NCBI RefSeq assembly: GCF_029017505.1
Contig: NZ_JAQGEI010000005.1
Location: forward strand, 62,001 to 126,000
Origin: Sedimenticola hydrogenitrophicus
GTDB lineage: Bacteria; Pseudomonadota; Gammaproteobacteria; Chromatiales; Chromatiaceae
Direction: 5' to 3'
Length of the DNA: 64,000 nucleotides
A model generated the notes under the pieces. The model was not told where the DNA came from. It worked only from the letters and a program-made list of their open reading frames with translations, and made no database searches. The translations under genes and the position numbers were made by a program. Positions within the stretch are counted from its first letter, which is position 1, and each line of letters begins with the position of its first letter. Positions 8,637 through 17,288 of this stretch are shown piece after piece.

Positions 8637-10328
8637 ATGCGTTTCCTGTCACTGTATATTACTATTCTGCTGTTTACTTCACCTGTATATGCCGGCTTTT
8701 TTAATGATCTGGTGGACAAGGCGAAACAGACCGCCGATGAAGTCGTGGGTGATTCTATAGGTAACATCATTGGTGGTTCGTCGAGTAATAAACAACCACA
8801 AACACCTAAGGATGCTGAATCTGACACGGCGGTGACTAGCGAGTCGAAAGTTCAAAGCAGCCAATCGCCTACCAACCAAACCCAATCTGCAATGCAAGTT
8901 CAGGATAAGACCTTGGTCAAGTCTATCCAGCAACAATTGAAAGCGCAGGGTTACCCAGTCGGTGTTGTAGATGGGCTATATGGAGCGGGTACCAAAAAGG
9001 CGATAGCTGCTTATCAGGTGGACCAGGGGATTACAGTTGATGGTCTGCCCAGCCAGACATTGCTGAACCGGCTCCAGGAAACTCAAAGCCAGGAATCCGG
9101 CATACCGTCTGCAATCACAAATGATGAACTGCCAGAGCCGACGATAGCGGGCCTGCAGCTCGCCGCCGTTCATTTTCGACCAGAAGTGTTGGATAACGAG
9201 ACACTCTTTAAAGATGTGCTACTGAGAATACACCCCGAATTCAACCAAGTGGTTAGTAATGAATTTAAATGGCATAAGCAAAAAGGAGAACTAAAAGAAC
9301 GGTTGCTCAGGGAGGCCAAAAACACGCCCTTACGTTTTGAAGCTATCCCCTGGCGTGAATCCTCTGTTTCGAAAGCGCGGCCAGTAGAGCTGAAAAAATA
9401 TGATTTTGAAAAATCGGCATTCTTTGTGCAGTTTGCTACCGGTAACTTCCGAACAGTGTTACTTAAAATGCTGATTCCGGGTGATTCATCACTACCTGCA
9501 AAGTATCCTGATCAAGTGGTCTGGTTACCCATGAACCCGGATACCGCAGAGCAGATTTCCAATTATTTCGACAATAAGCAGCGCAGGCTTTTCCTGCGTT
9601 ATCGTTTCAAAGTGGTTGGAACTGATATCTCGTCTTCCAGGCCAGTGCCGGTCATTGAATTTGAAAACAATCAGTTAGAACTCTATGCGATGAAATTGAT
9701 TCCCCAGGGGAATCAAATGAAAACAGAATATAAGTTGATGGCTAAAGCCTCCATTCTGGTTGATGACGCCGTGAAGGTCGTTGAAGCCAAAAGAGAGACT
9801 TCTGATAACCCTAAGGCCTCCGACGCAGGCGTGATTAAGAATGCCGATATTGATGGTGTCAAGCTTGGCATGGAGATTAACCAGGCACTGAACAATCTGC
9901 AGTCACAGGGCATCAAGATGGGGGCTCCAGGGCCATCCAGCAAATTGACCGGTGTGACTATCAAAGGGGATGGAAAAACGGCTGATCGAATGGGTTGGGT
10001 CAAGGTGATGATTCGGCAGATAGACGGGAGAGTGTACCAATACGAAAAGACGGTGGGTTATCTGCTGAAGCGCTTACCGCTGGATGATGGCACGGATGTC
10101 GATGACCTTGAAAAGCGTTATAAGGAGGCGTTTATTTCAAAATTCTCCAATTCACGTTACAGCTATTCCAGCCCCTATGGGAATATCGATTTTGATGATG
10201 AAACACAGCCGCCCTACAACAGAAAGGTGACCTCTCCGCATATCACCGCTCACGTGAGTGCCGGGAATGGACGCTTTACTGCAAACATAAACATGCATTG
10301 GAAAAAACTGGTTGGCGCGAACTGGTGA
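8637..10328 (+). CDS. Exported peptidoglycan-binding-domain protein of unknown function
   Basis: A 563-residue protein with a signal peptide (residues 1-19, cut after VYA). A polar Q/S/T-rich linker (about 40-90) is followed by a PG_binding_1 domain at about 95-150 (IQQQLKAQGYPVGVVDGLYG, TKKAIAAYQ). The rest, about 400 residues, is not recognised; it looks globular with an acidic, tyrosine-rich end. The domain suggests anchoring to the cell wall in the periplasm. Base composition is visibly AT-richer than the flanking genes, and it stands alone between long non-coding stretches, which suggests recent acquisition. Confidence 0.7.
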   Translation: MRFLSLYITILLFTSPVYAGFFNDLVDKAKQTADEVVGDSIGNIIGGSSSNKQPQTPKDAESDTAVTSESKVQSSQSPTNQTQSAMQVQDKTLVKSIQQQLKAQGYPVGVVDGLYGAGTKKAIAAYQVDQGITVDGLPSQTLLNRLQETQSQESGIPSAITNDELPEPTIAGLQLAAVHFRPEVLDNETLFKDVLLRIHPEFNQVVSNEFKWHKQKGELKERLLREAKNTPLRFEAIPWRESSVSKARPVELKKYDFEKSAFFVQFATGNFRTVLLKMLIPGDSSLPAKYPDQVVWLPMNPDTAEQISNYFDNKQRRLFLRYRFKVVGTDISSSRPVPVIEFENNQLELYAMKLIPQGNQMKTEYKLMAKASILVDDAVKVVEAKRETSDNPKASDAGVIKNADIDGVKLGMEINQALNNLQSQGIKMGAPGPSSKLTGVTIKGDGKTADRMGWVKVMIRQIDGRVYQYEKTVGYLLKRLPLDDGTDVDDLEKRYKEAFISKFSNSRYSYSSPYGNIDFDDETQPPYNRKVTSPHITAHVSAGNGRFTANINMHWKKLVGANW

Positions 10329-10755
10329 TTCAACTTGGAGCAGTTGCGGAAAACCAACGCTAAGAAGTTTGTCGAGCAGGCCGGCATGCTGGCGGTGGTG
10401 GGCATCGCGGGGGTGATCTCGCCCATGGAAACCGTCGCCGCCAGCCAGGTGAGGTCCGGCGAGATTTCTCGGTGATAGCGGGCAGGTGCCTTGCTGGTGG
10501 CCGTGAAAGACCTGTTGACCAGTGCGGAAAAGGGCGTTTATACGTCCTATACCCACCTCACGTCCAATAACCACCTTGTTGCCCGCACCGTGCGGGATAG
10601 TGATGTAGGGTGCAATAAGCGCCGCGCAACAAGGCGTGTCGTGAGGAACATACCCCGCTGGACCTTATGTTTGATGACGTACAGACTCATCAGGGACCAA
10701 TGCAATAAACTGGATTATCATCCGTTCCGCACGGGGCGCCACAAGGTGAAAAAAC
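10329..10755. other. Stretch with relic-like codons and an operator
   Basis: About 430 bases. A short plus-strand frame at about 10336-10476 reads a hydrophobic, protein-like piece (MLAVVGIAGVISPMETVAAS) without a start and may be a fragment of a membrane protein. The right part contains the palindrome at 10668-10683 that probably controls the truncated gene at 10756. Confidence 0.4.
10668..10683. promoter_or_regulatory. Crp/Fnr-type palindrome, site 1
   Basis: TGTTTGATGACGTACA, followed by GAC. It matches the consensus TGTRCGNNNNCGYACA except at two positions of the left arm. It lies 72 bases upstream of the truncated stress-protein gene at 10756. Confidence 0.5.
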
Positions 10756-10929
10756 ATGAACGACTATCGCCATTACGTATCCGGCTTTTTTGTCCACCGC
10801 GATGAAGCTGAGAGCACGCTCGCCATACTCGTCGAGCGCGGATGTCCTTGCTTTTACTTCCGTTTCTTACTTCCGCTGCGACACAGACAAGTAACCCCCA
10901 CATCGCTATCGGCATGCTATGATGGGTGA
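10756..10929 (+). pseudogene. Truncated general-stress-type protein
   Basis: AAGGTGAA precedes an ATG that opens HYVSGFFVHRDEAESTLAIL and VERG. This N-terminus is typical of a small stress-protein family (YflT/DUF1269-like) found beside CsbD and BON genes. After about residue 31 the similarity stops and unrelated residues (CFYFRFLLPLRHRQ) run to a stop at 57 codons. The promoter-side operator is still present. I call it a 3'-truncated pseudogene; the family name is a recollection of the N-terminal pattern and is not certain. Confidence 0.5.
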
Positions 10930-10958
10930 CAGTCACGATCAGGAAAACCAGAGTCCCT

Positions 10959-11552
10959 ATGTCTACATCCACCGCTGAACCGAGTATCTATATGCAATTG
11001 CGAAACGAGGCAGAAGCCCGGCTCGAAGCGGGCACCGCCGCGGCCTACAACAATTGGTCCCTGGGCGTGGATGCCCTGCAACTACTCCACAGGCTATCCA
11101 GTGATCCCCAAACCGCCGCCGACGCACTCAAGCTGTTGCATGAACTGCAGGTCCACCAGGTGGAGCTGGATCTGCAAAACGAGGAAATGCACCTCAATGA
11201 GCAGCGTCTTGTCGAAGAGTTTGCCCATTACAAGGAGCTGTACGAGTTCGCACCACTCGGTTATTTCCTTGTCGATTTTCAGGGCGTGATCATCGAGAGC
11301 AATCGGGCCGGCGCCGAGCTCTTCGGTGTGGGGCGGGACGAGCTGGCAGGCGACCGTATCGATCGTTTCCTGGCCGCTGAAAGCCGCTCTGTACTGCTAA
11401 GCCTGCTGGAAAGGGTGGGAGAGGACGGTGCAACACTCGCCTGTGAAGTGACTGTGGATGGCGAAGCAAATACTTTTCGGCCATTGCGGGTGATGGCCAA
11501 AGCTTCCCCCGACAAGCGCTGTGCTATGTTAGCCTGTTGCGAGTGCACATAA
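10959..11552 (+). CDS. Single PAS-domain protein
   Basis: A 197-residue soluble protein when started at ATG 10959; an upstream in-frame start at 10926 lacks a ribosome site. Residues 40-85 form a helical, coiled-coil-like region (LHELQVHQVELDLQNEEM), as in the N-terminal part of many PAS sensor kinases. A PAS domain follows at about 90-185 (ELYEFAPLGYFLVDFQGVIIE, GRDELAGDRIDRFL). No output domain follows. It ends 25 bases before the CheB-CheR hybrid, so the pair is probably one transcript, with this protein as a sensory partner. Confidence 0.8.
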   Translation: MSTSTAEPSIYMQLRNEAEARLEAGTAAAYNNWSLGVDALQLLHRLSSDPQTAADALKLLHELQVHQVELDLQNEEMHLNEQRLVEEFAHYKELYEFAPLGYFLVDFQGVIIESNRAGAELFGVGRDELAGDRIDRFLAAESRSVLLSLLERVGEDGATLACEVTVDGEANTFRPLRVMAKASPDKRCAMLACCECT

Positions 11553-11577
11553 CGCCCCGAAAGAGCGTTTTCGCCCG

Positions 11578-14151
11578 ATGGATTCCCTGACAGCAGCCAA
11601 CCCTCCCGCAACATCAGCAATTGCGACACGTATTGTGGGCATTGGCGCATCGGCCGGTGGCCTTGCGCCGCTGGAAGAGTTTCTCGGCAATATCCCACCG
11701 CACAGTGGCATGGCCTATGTCGTGGTGCAGCATCTCGACCCCACGCACAAGGCACTGCTGTCGGAATTGCTGCAGCGCGTCACGGCCATGCGGGTGCGCG
11801 AGGCGCGGCACAATATGCGCATCGATCCCGACTGCGTGTACGTGATCCCACCCAATACCGAGCTCAGCGTCGTCAACGGAATGCTGCACCTGGCCAGCCC
11901 CGTCGAGCCGCGGGGGATGCGGCTGCCCATCAATGTGCTGTTCTCTTCGCTGGCCGGCACGCAGGGTGAGCGCGCCATCGCCGTGGTGCTTTCCGGTATG
12001 GGCTCCGATGGCACGCTGGGCCTGCAGGCGGTCAAGGCCGTGGGTGGGTTGACGGTGGTGCAGCAACCGGACACGGCGCAGTTCGACGCGATGCCCAAAA
12101 GCGCCATCGCCGCGAAGTGTGCCGATATTATTGCGCCGCCGGCGGAGTTGCCGGCGCGCATTCTGGCTTACGCCGCCCAGGTCCCGGACCCGGGCGTTCC
12201 CGCCGGCGGCGACCTGGAGCCGATGCTGGAGTCCGAGCCACTGCAGCGCGTTCTCGATCTGCTTCAGCAGAGAACCCGCCACGATTTTTCCCTCTACAAG
12301 CCCAGCACCCTGCATCGGCGCGTGGAGCGGCGCATGGCGATTCATGATATCGCCACACTGGCACACTACGCGAATTTCCTGCAGGAAAATGGCCACGAAA
12401 TCGATCTGCTGTTCAAGGAGCTGCTGATCGGGGTGACCAGTTTCTTCCGCGACGCCGTCGTCTGGGATCATTTGGCGAATGTCACACTGCCGGAGCTGCT
12501 GGCTCGGAGTACGACGGAGCGCAAGCTGCGGGTCTGGGTGGTCGGTTGCTCAACCGGCGAGGAGGCCTATTCGCTGGCGATGGTCTTTAGCGAGGTGATT
12601 CGTCAGCGGCGAGAATATAGCGATTTCACCCTACAGATCTTTGCCACCGACCTGAGCCCCGAGGCGATAGACACCGCGCGTCGCGGTCGCTACCCCGCGT
12701 CAATCGGCGACACTATCTCCGCGGAGCGGCTGGCACGCTTTTTCACCACCTGGGAGGACGGCTATAAAATCAACCCCGAAATCCGCGATATGGTGTTGTT
12801 CGCCCAGCAGGATGTGATACTCGATCCCCCTTTTACCAAGCTCGACCTGATTGCCTGCCGCAATCTGCTGATCTACTTCGACGCCACCCTGCAGCGCAGG
12901 TTGATCCCGCTGTTTCACTACAGCCTGCGTGAAGGTGGCACGCTGTTATTGGGCAGTGCGGAGACGGTGGGTCGATTCAACAACCTGTTCAAGCCCATCC
13001 AGTCCAATCTGCGGCTTTACCAGCGCCGGGATGACGTCCCCAGCGGCGGGGCGGAGTTTATGATGAAATCCTTTCCACCCCTATCGAAGGTAGCCAGGGA
13101 GAATCCCGTGTCCACCACCAATCATACCCCCAGCGACAACCTGCAGGCAGCCGCCGACCAGGTCTTACTCCAGGTCTATGCGCCCGCCGCGGTCGTGATC
13201 AATGGCGACGGTGACATACTCTATATCAGCGGGCGAACGGGCAAGTACCTGGAGCCGGCCGCGGGTAAGGCCAACTGGAATATCCACGCCATGGTGCGTG
13301 AAGGTCTGCGATCAGCGATCAGCGTTGCCCTGAAGAAGTCCACAATCGAGAGTGAACCGCAGCATTTGCACGGGCTGCAAGTGCAGTTGCCGGGCGGCGG
13401 CGAGCAGCGCGTCGATGTCACGGTACAGGCACTGCTCGAGCCGGCCGCTCTGCGCGGCGCGACGATGATTGTATTTCGCGATATCGCACAGGTTCCGGCC
13501 AGTGGACGCAAGCGCAAGGGCAAGACCATGGTCGAAGCATCGCATGAGTCCGAGCTACAGCAGTACCGCGATGAAATCCAGACCCTGCGCGAGGAAACGC
13601 GAGCCTCCAAGGAGGAATTGCAGTCGGCTAACGAAGAGCTGCAGTCCACCAACGAGGAGCTGCAGTCGACCAATGAAGAGCTGACGACTTCCAAGGAAGA
13701 AATGCAATCGATGAACGAGGAACTGCAGACCATCAACGCGGAGTTGCAGACCAAGCTCGACGATCTCGCTCTGGCCCAGAGCGATATGAGCAACCTGCTC
13801 AACAGCATCGATATCGCCATTCTGTTCCTGGACCAGGATCTGAACGTCAGGCGCTACACCGACCGGGCGAAAAAAATCGTCAATATCCGGGAAAGCGATG
13901 TGGGACGGCCATTCAGCGACCTTACGAGCAATCTGCAATACCCGGAGTTGCACGAGGATGCGCTCGAAACCCTGCGCACCCTGACATTTTCCGAGAAGCA
14001 GATTCTCACCAACGACAGCCGTTGGTTTACCGTACGTATCATGCCCTACCGCAGGCTGGACAATGTTATAGACGGCGTGGTGATCACCTTTGTCGACATC
14101 ACCGAGACAAAAGATCTGGAACAGGCATTGCGTCAGGATTTGCAGGCGTAA
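11578..14151 (+). CDS. CheB-CheR-PAS hybrid protein without kinase domain
   Basis: An 857-residue fusion. Residues 15-195 are a CheB methylesterase domain with GASAGG (catalytic Ser), VVVQHLDPTHK (His) and GMGSDGT (Asp). Residues 215-485 are CheR methyltransferase: TSFFRD, the SAM motif VVGCSTGEEAYSLAM, ATDLSPEAI and ACRNLLIYFD. Next come a degenerate PAS-like region (about 520-640), a long coiled coil built on repeated EELQSxNEEL units (about 660-725) and a PAS domain (about 730-850). Many relatives continue into a histidine kinase and receiver; this one stops after PAS. No receptor or flagellar genes are nearby, so a role outside motility is likely. Confidence 0.92.
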   Translation: MDSLTAANPPATSAIATRIVGIGASAGGLAPLEEFLGNIPPHSGMAYVVVQHLDPTHKALLSELLQRVTAMRVREARHNMRIDPDCVYVIPPNTELSVVNGMLHLASPVEPRGMRLPINVLFSSLAGTQGERAIAVVLSGMGSDGTLGLQAVKAVGGLTVVQQPDTAQFDAMPKSAIAAKCADIIAPPAELPARILAYAAQVPDPGVPAGGDLEPMLESEPLQRVLDLLQQRTRHDFSLYKPSTLHRRVERRMAIHDIATLAHYANFLQENGHEIDLLFKELLIGVTSFFRDAVVWDHLANVTLPELLARSTTERKLRVWVVGCSTGEEAYSLAMVFSEVIRQRREYSDFTLQIFATDLSPEAIDTARRGRYPASIGDTISAERLARFFTTWEDGYKINPEIRDMVLFAQQDVILDPPFTKLDLIACRNLLIYFDATLQRRLIPLFHYSLREGGTLLLGSAETVGRFNNLFKPIQSNLRLYQRRDDVPSGGAEFMMKSFPPLSKVARENPVSTTNHTPSDNLQAAADQVLLQVYAPAAVVINGDGDILYISGRTGKYLEPAAGKANWNIHAMVREGLRSAISVALKKSTIESEPQHLHGLQVQLPGGGEQRVDVTVQALLEPAALRGATMIVFRDIAQVPASGRKRKGKTMVEASHESELQQYRDEIQTLREETRASKEELQSANEELQSTNEELQSTNEELTTSKEEMQSMNEELQTINAELQTKLDDLALAQSDMSNLLNSIDIAILFLDQDLNVRRYTDRAKKIVNIRESDVGRPFSDLTSNLQYPELHEDALETLRTLTFSEKQILTNDSRWFTVRIMPYRRLDNVIDGVVITFVDITETKDLEQALRQDLQA

Positions 14152-14475
14152 CTTGGTAACAGGAAAAAGCTGGCAGTCTACGAATCTGCGCTCGCCTCGC
14201 GCAGGCAACTGGCAGGAACCTGCCCTGCAGGCAAATTTACGAGGTGCAACCAACCCGACCCTCGCGCGCAGGGCTAGTTCCCGCGGCGTGTAGCGCCACC
14301 GCGAAGAACTTCATGACGGATGCTCGAATCCAGAGTGGCGGCAGCGAGGTATCAATAAGTCGCTTCCCTATCTCGTTTTACGGCATGCGCCGCCCGCCCG
14401 GTAAGCCCGGAGGGTTCTGCGGCGCCGCATGCGCGTATCGGGCCAAGGTGGCGATCGAAAGGCGTCCTGACAGGG
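14152..14475. other. Non-coding stretch
   Basis: About 320 bases between the convergent hybrid-protein and Crp/Fnr genes. No gene, repeat or convincing terminator was seen. Confidence 0.5.
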
Positions 14476-15195
14476 TTATGGAACGATGACTTCCGGAAGC
14501 AGGCGCTCGAACTCCCTTCTGACCACCGCATAGCATTCGCAGACGCGCGCCTCCAGCCCCGCCCGGTCGAGCACCGTGATGTGGCCACGGCTGTATTTGA
14601 TCAGCCCGGACCTCTGCAGGTTGCCGGCGGCTTCCGTGACGCCTTCGCGGCGCACGCCGAGCATATTGGCGATCAGTTCCTGCGTCATGATCAGTTCATT
14701 GGAGGGTAGGCGGTCGAGGCTCAGCAGCAGCCAGCGGCAGAGTTGCTGGTCCAGTGAATGATGCCGGTTGCATACCGCCGTCTGCGCCATCTGGGTCAGC
14801 AGGGCCTGGGTGTAGCGCAGCAGCAGAAGCTGCAATCCTCCGGAGCGATTGAACTCCTCCTTCAGCAGCTGCCCTTTCAGCCGGTAGGCGTGGCCGGCGC
14901 TCTGTACGACGGCCCGGTTGGGCATGGTCTCGCCGCCCATGAACAGGGCGACGCCGATGAGCCCCTCGTTGCCGACCACGGCGATCTCGGCCGATGCCCC
15001 GTCGAGCATGACATAGAGCAGGGATACGATGGAGGTGGTCGGAAAATAGACGTGACGCAACTCGCTGCCGGATTCGTAGAGCACATGACCGAGCGGCATC
15101 TGGACCAGTTCTAAATTGGGTGCAAGATGCTCGTATCCTTCCGCTGGCAGGGCGGCAAGAAGATGGTTATGGCGTGGTTCCTGGATAATGGGCAT
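14476..15195 (-). CDS. Crp/Fnr-family transcriptional regulator, paralogue 1
   Basis: A 239-residue regulator. The start at ATG 15195 is chosen because MPII-LLAALP aligns with the start of the second paralogue; upstream in-frame starts at 15234 and 15249 exist and none has a good ribosome site. Residues 10-120 form the cyclic-nucleotide-binding-like beta roll (LYESGSELRHVYFPTTSIVSL, AEIAVVGNEGLIG). No Fnr-type cysteine cluster is seen. The winged helix lies at about 155-225, with recognition helix in MTQELIANMLGVRREGVTEA. It is divergent from a small lipoprotein gene and shares with it a candidate operator at 15352. Ligand unknown. Confidence 0.88.
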   Translation of the reverse strand: MPIIQEPRHNHLLAALPAEGYEHLAPNLELVQMPLGHVLYESGSELRHVYFPTTSIVSLLYVMLDGASAEIAVVGNEGLIGVALFMGGETMPNRAVVQSAGHAYRLKGQLLKEEFNRSGGLQLLLLRYTQALLTQMAQTAVCNRHHSLDQQLCRWLLLSLDRLPSNELIMTQELIANMLGVRREGVTEAAGNLQRSGLIKYSRGHITVLDRAGLEARVCECYAVVRREFERLLPEVIVP

Positions 15196-15351
15196 GACTG
15201 GTACCGGATATCGGCCGCGACCGTGCACATCCATAGACGATCTGGACACGCGTGTGGATTGGTCTATAACTATAACTGATTCGCCGGGCTTGCGCGCTAA
15301 CGATCACAGGCCGCGTGCGTGGCGCTCGGCGTATCGTCCGATTGTCGTCTA

Positions 15352-15367
15352 TGTGCGTTAGCAGACA
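15352..15367. promoter_or_regulatory. Crp/Fnr-type palindrome, site 2
   Basis: TGTGCGTTAGCAGACA, followed by GACG as at other sites. The right arm is the least conserved of the set. It lies between the first Crp/Fnr gene and the divergent lipoprotein gene, 73 bases before the latter's ATG. Confidence 0.5.
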
Positions 15368-15440
15368 GACGATGGGGGGCATTCGCCATACCCTTGCCTC
15401 ATAAGGATCGATAACGAATGATGCTTAAAGAGGTATTGAC

Positions 15441-15602
15441 ATGAAAGCGATGCAAAAATACACGGTCAGTGCTGTAGGTGCAGCGATGCCGGTTGTCCTG
15501 GGCGGTTGTACCGGCATGTCGCCACAGGACGGAAACACCGCCATCGGCGCCGGAGTCGGTGCCGCCGTTGGCGGCGTCATCGGTCATGAGATCGATGATT
15601 GA
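15441..15602 (+). CDS. Short glycine-zipper lipoprotein
   Basis: A 53-residue protein preceded by AAAGAGG. The N-terminus has a signal peptide with a lipobox-like VLGGC ending at residue 23, followed by a short spacer and a glycine-zipper segment (AIGAGVGAAVGGVIGHE) before the stop. It resembles the first half of the longer lipoprotein at 18444, including the final GHEI. It may be a full small envelope lipoprotein or a shortened relative of the SlyB/glycine-zipper type. Operator site 2 lies upstream. Confidence 0.7.
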   Translation: MKAMQKYTVSAVGAAMPVVLGGCTGMSPQDGNTAIGAGVGAAVGGVIGHEIDD

Positions 15603-15721
15603 AGAAAATGACAGACCTGCGACGTGCCCGGCCTGTACGGGCGGCGCATCACAGTGGACTGCATCTGTCCCTTAGCCAAGGCGGCTGATACGGATGCCAC
15701 CACTTCCTGGGAGAATCAACC

Positions 15722-15868
15722 ATGCTCGAAACCATTGTAGTCATCCTGGTTATCCTCTGGCTACTCGGCCTGGTGTCCTCGTATACCATGGGCGGGTTTA
15801 TACACATACTTCTGGTCCTCGCCGTCGTGGTGATAGTGCTGCGTGTCATTCAAGGTCGACGCATCTGA
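15722..15868 (+). CDS. Small two-helix membrane protein (Lmo0937-like)
   Basis: A 48-residue hydrophobic protein with two membrane helices (TIVVILVILWLLGLVS and FIHILLVLAVVVIVLRVI) around a short GG turn. This layout is that of the Lmo0937-family small membrane proteins often found with CsbD, YqjD and DUF3096 genes. A GGGAGAAT ribosome site precedes the ATG. Its function is unknown. Confidence 0.7.
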   Translation: MLETIVVILVILWLLGLVSSYTMGGFIHILLVLAVVVIVLRVIQGRRI

Positions 15869-15997
15869 CGATGCCGAATAGGTCCATGATGTGAGATGAG
15901 CGCGGGACGCAGCTGTTGAGCGGGGTGGCGGCCACCCCGTGATACTTGGTTGTTTGCGGCGTGGTTAAACGAATGTATCAATGTCGGAGTATCGGTA

Positions 15998-16210
15998 ATG
16001 AACACTATAAAAATGTTTGCCATCGCGCTGATCGTGGCCGGCAGTCTGGGCCTGATCTACGGCGGGTTTACTTACACCAAGGACACTCAGCAGGCCAAGA
16101 TCGGCCCGCTCGAGTTGACTGTCAAGGATACGCAGACAGTAAACATCCCCGTCTGGGCAGGCGTGGTCGCGATAGCAGCGGGTGGGGTTCTGCTGTTCGT
16201 GCGCCGGTAG
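15998..16210 (+). CDS. Small inner-membrane protein, DUF3185-like
   Basis: A 70-residue protein from ATG 15998 (an earlier in-frame start at 15950 adds unconserved residues). It has two membrane helices (IKMFAIALIVAGSLGLIYGG and VWAGVVAIAAGGVLLFV) separated by a conserved-looking soluble stretch, AKIGPLELTVKDTQTVNIPV. Proteins of this pattern commonly precede YqjD-type genes. No biochemical role is known. Confidence 0.65.
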   Translation: MNTIKMFAIALIVAGSLGLIYGGFTYTKDTQQAKIGPLELTVKDTQTVNIPVWAGVVAIAAGGVLLFVRR

Positions 16211-16257
16211 CGGCGGCACTCCCGCAAACACAGTAGATAAAGTTAATGGAGTAATGT

Positions 16258-16572
16258 ATGGAAAAGGTAATGGATGAAGTCACCAACGAACAACTGATCG
16301 CCGATTTCAAGAGGATGGTGGCGGACGCGGAAGCGCTGCTGAAGGCGACTGCCAGCCACGGCGGCGATGAGGTGGCCGAACTGCGTGCCAAAGTCGAGGA
16401 GTCGATCAAGGCCGTCAAGACCAGAATGATGGAAGAACAGGCCGCGCTGATGGCCAAGACCAAGGAGGCCGCCAAGGCGACAGACGTCTATGTCCACGAT
16501 CATCCATGGATGGCCATCGGGATGGCCGCCGGTGTCGGCCTGGTAGTCGGTCTGCTGAGCAACCGGCACTAG
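16258..16572 (+). CDS. DUF883 / YqjD-ElaB family membrane-anchored protein
   Basis: A 104-residue protein with a long amphipathic helix (about 5-75, EQLIADFKRMVADAEALL, VAELRAKVEESIKAV) and one C-terminal membrane helix beginning after HDHPWMAIGMAAGVG. This is the YqjD/ElaB layout; in Escherichia coli such proteins anchor ribosomes to the inner membrane in stationary phase. It heads a tight three-gene set with a holin-like and a YqjK-like gene. Confidence 0.88.
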   Translation: MEKVMDEVTNEQLIADFKRMVADAEALLKATASHGGDEVAELRAKVEESIKAVKTRMMEEQAALMAKTKEAAKATDVYVHDHPWMAIGMAAGVGLVVGLLSNRH

Positions 16573-16584
16573 TCGTCCCACATC

Positions 16585-16977
16585 ATGTCGGCTGACGCGC
16601 CCGCCGTGGGTAAAGGCCTGTTCCAGTCGCTGACGAACTTTGCAGCGACCCTGGTCGCGATCGCGCACACGCGCCTCGATCTGTTGTCGACGGATCTGGA
16701 GGAGGAGCGGGCGCATGTGTTCTCGTTGCTGACGTTGGGGCTGGCAGCCTTGTTCTTCATCGGAATCGGCGTGGTGCTGACGACGATCCTGCTCGTGGTC
16801 GCATTCTGGGACACGCACCGTATCCTGGTGCTTTTGTTGCTTGCCGGGTTCTTTCTGGCGGCGGGTCTCGTGGCAGGCGGGGTTGCTATTCACAAAGCGC
16901 GGACCAAGCCGAAACTCTTTTCGGCGAGCCTGTCGGAATTGTATAAAGACCGGCAGCAACTCGGTTCCCGGTCATGA
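16585..16977 (+). CDS. YqjE-type phage-holin-family membrane protein
   Basis: A 130-residue protein with two membrane helices (about 45-70 and 78-102) preceded by a helical cytoplasmic part (LTNFAATLVAIAHTRLDLLS). This matches the YqjE/holin superfamily III pattern. It follows the YqjD-like gene by 12 bases and overlaps the next gene by 4, as expected for a yqjDEK operon. Confidence 0.85.
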   Translation: MSADAPAVGKGLFQSLTNFAATLVAIAHTRLDLLSTDLEEERAHVFSLLTLGLAALFFIGIGVVLTTILLVVAFWDTHRILVLLLLAGFFLAAGLVAGGVAIHKARTKPKLFSASLSELYKDRQQLGSRS

Positions 16978-17252
16978 GCGAGAAGCGGGATCGCCTGGTG
17001 GAACGGCGTGAGCGCCTGGTTGCACAGGCGGCGGCACAACGCCGTGCGTTGGCGCGTGACATGGAACGATGGCGCATGCCGCTTGCGCTGGCCGACCAGG
17101 GCCTGGCAGCGCTGCGGTATATCAGGATCCATCCCCAGTGGCTGATCGTCCCCGGCGTGCTGTTGGCGGTGTTGCGGCCTCGCCGCGTGGGTAGGTGGTT
17201 GGGGAGCGGCTGGGTGTCGTGGCGGGTGATGCGTAGGCTGCTTGGCGGATAG
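16974..17252 (+). CDS. YqjK-like protein
   Basis: A 92-residue basic protein. The N-terminal arginine-rich helix (RLVERRERLVAQAAAQRR) is followed by a short hydrophobic stretch (HPQWLIVPGVLLAVL) and a basic tail, the usual YqjK layout. The ATG overlaps the stop of the YqjE-like gene by four bases. Function unknown. Confidence 0.78.
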   Translation: MSEKRDRLVERRERLVAQAAAQRRALARDMERWRMPLALADQGLAALRYIRIHPQWLIVPGVLLAVLRPRRVGRWLGSGWVSWRVMRRLLGG

Positions 17253-17288
17253 TGCGGATTCCCAGGGCCTGGCAAGTGGATCGCGCAA

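Noticed and set aside
13600-13750. Repeated EELQSxNEEL-coding DNA as a tandem repeat or CRISPR-like array
   Set aside because: It lies in frame inside the CheB-CheR hybrid and encodes a coiled coil; units have no spacers.
15632-15650. TGTACGGGCGGCGCAT as an eleventh palindrome site
   Set aside because: Only the left arm matches; the right arm is one base out of register and degenerate.
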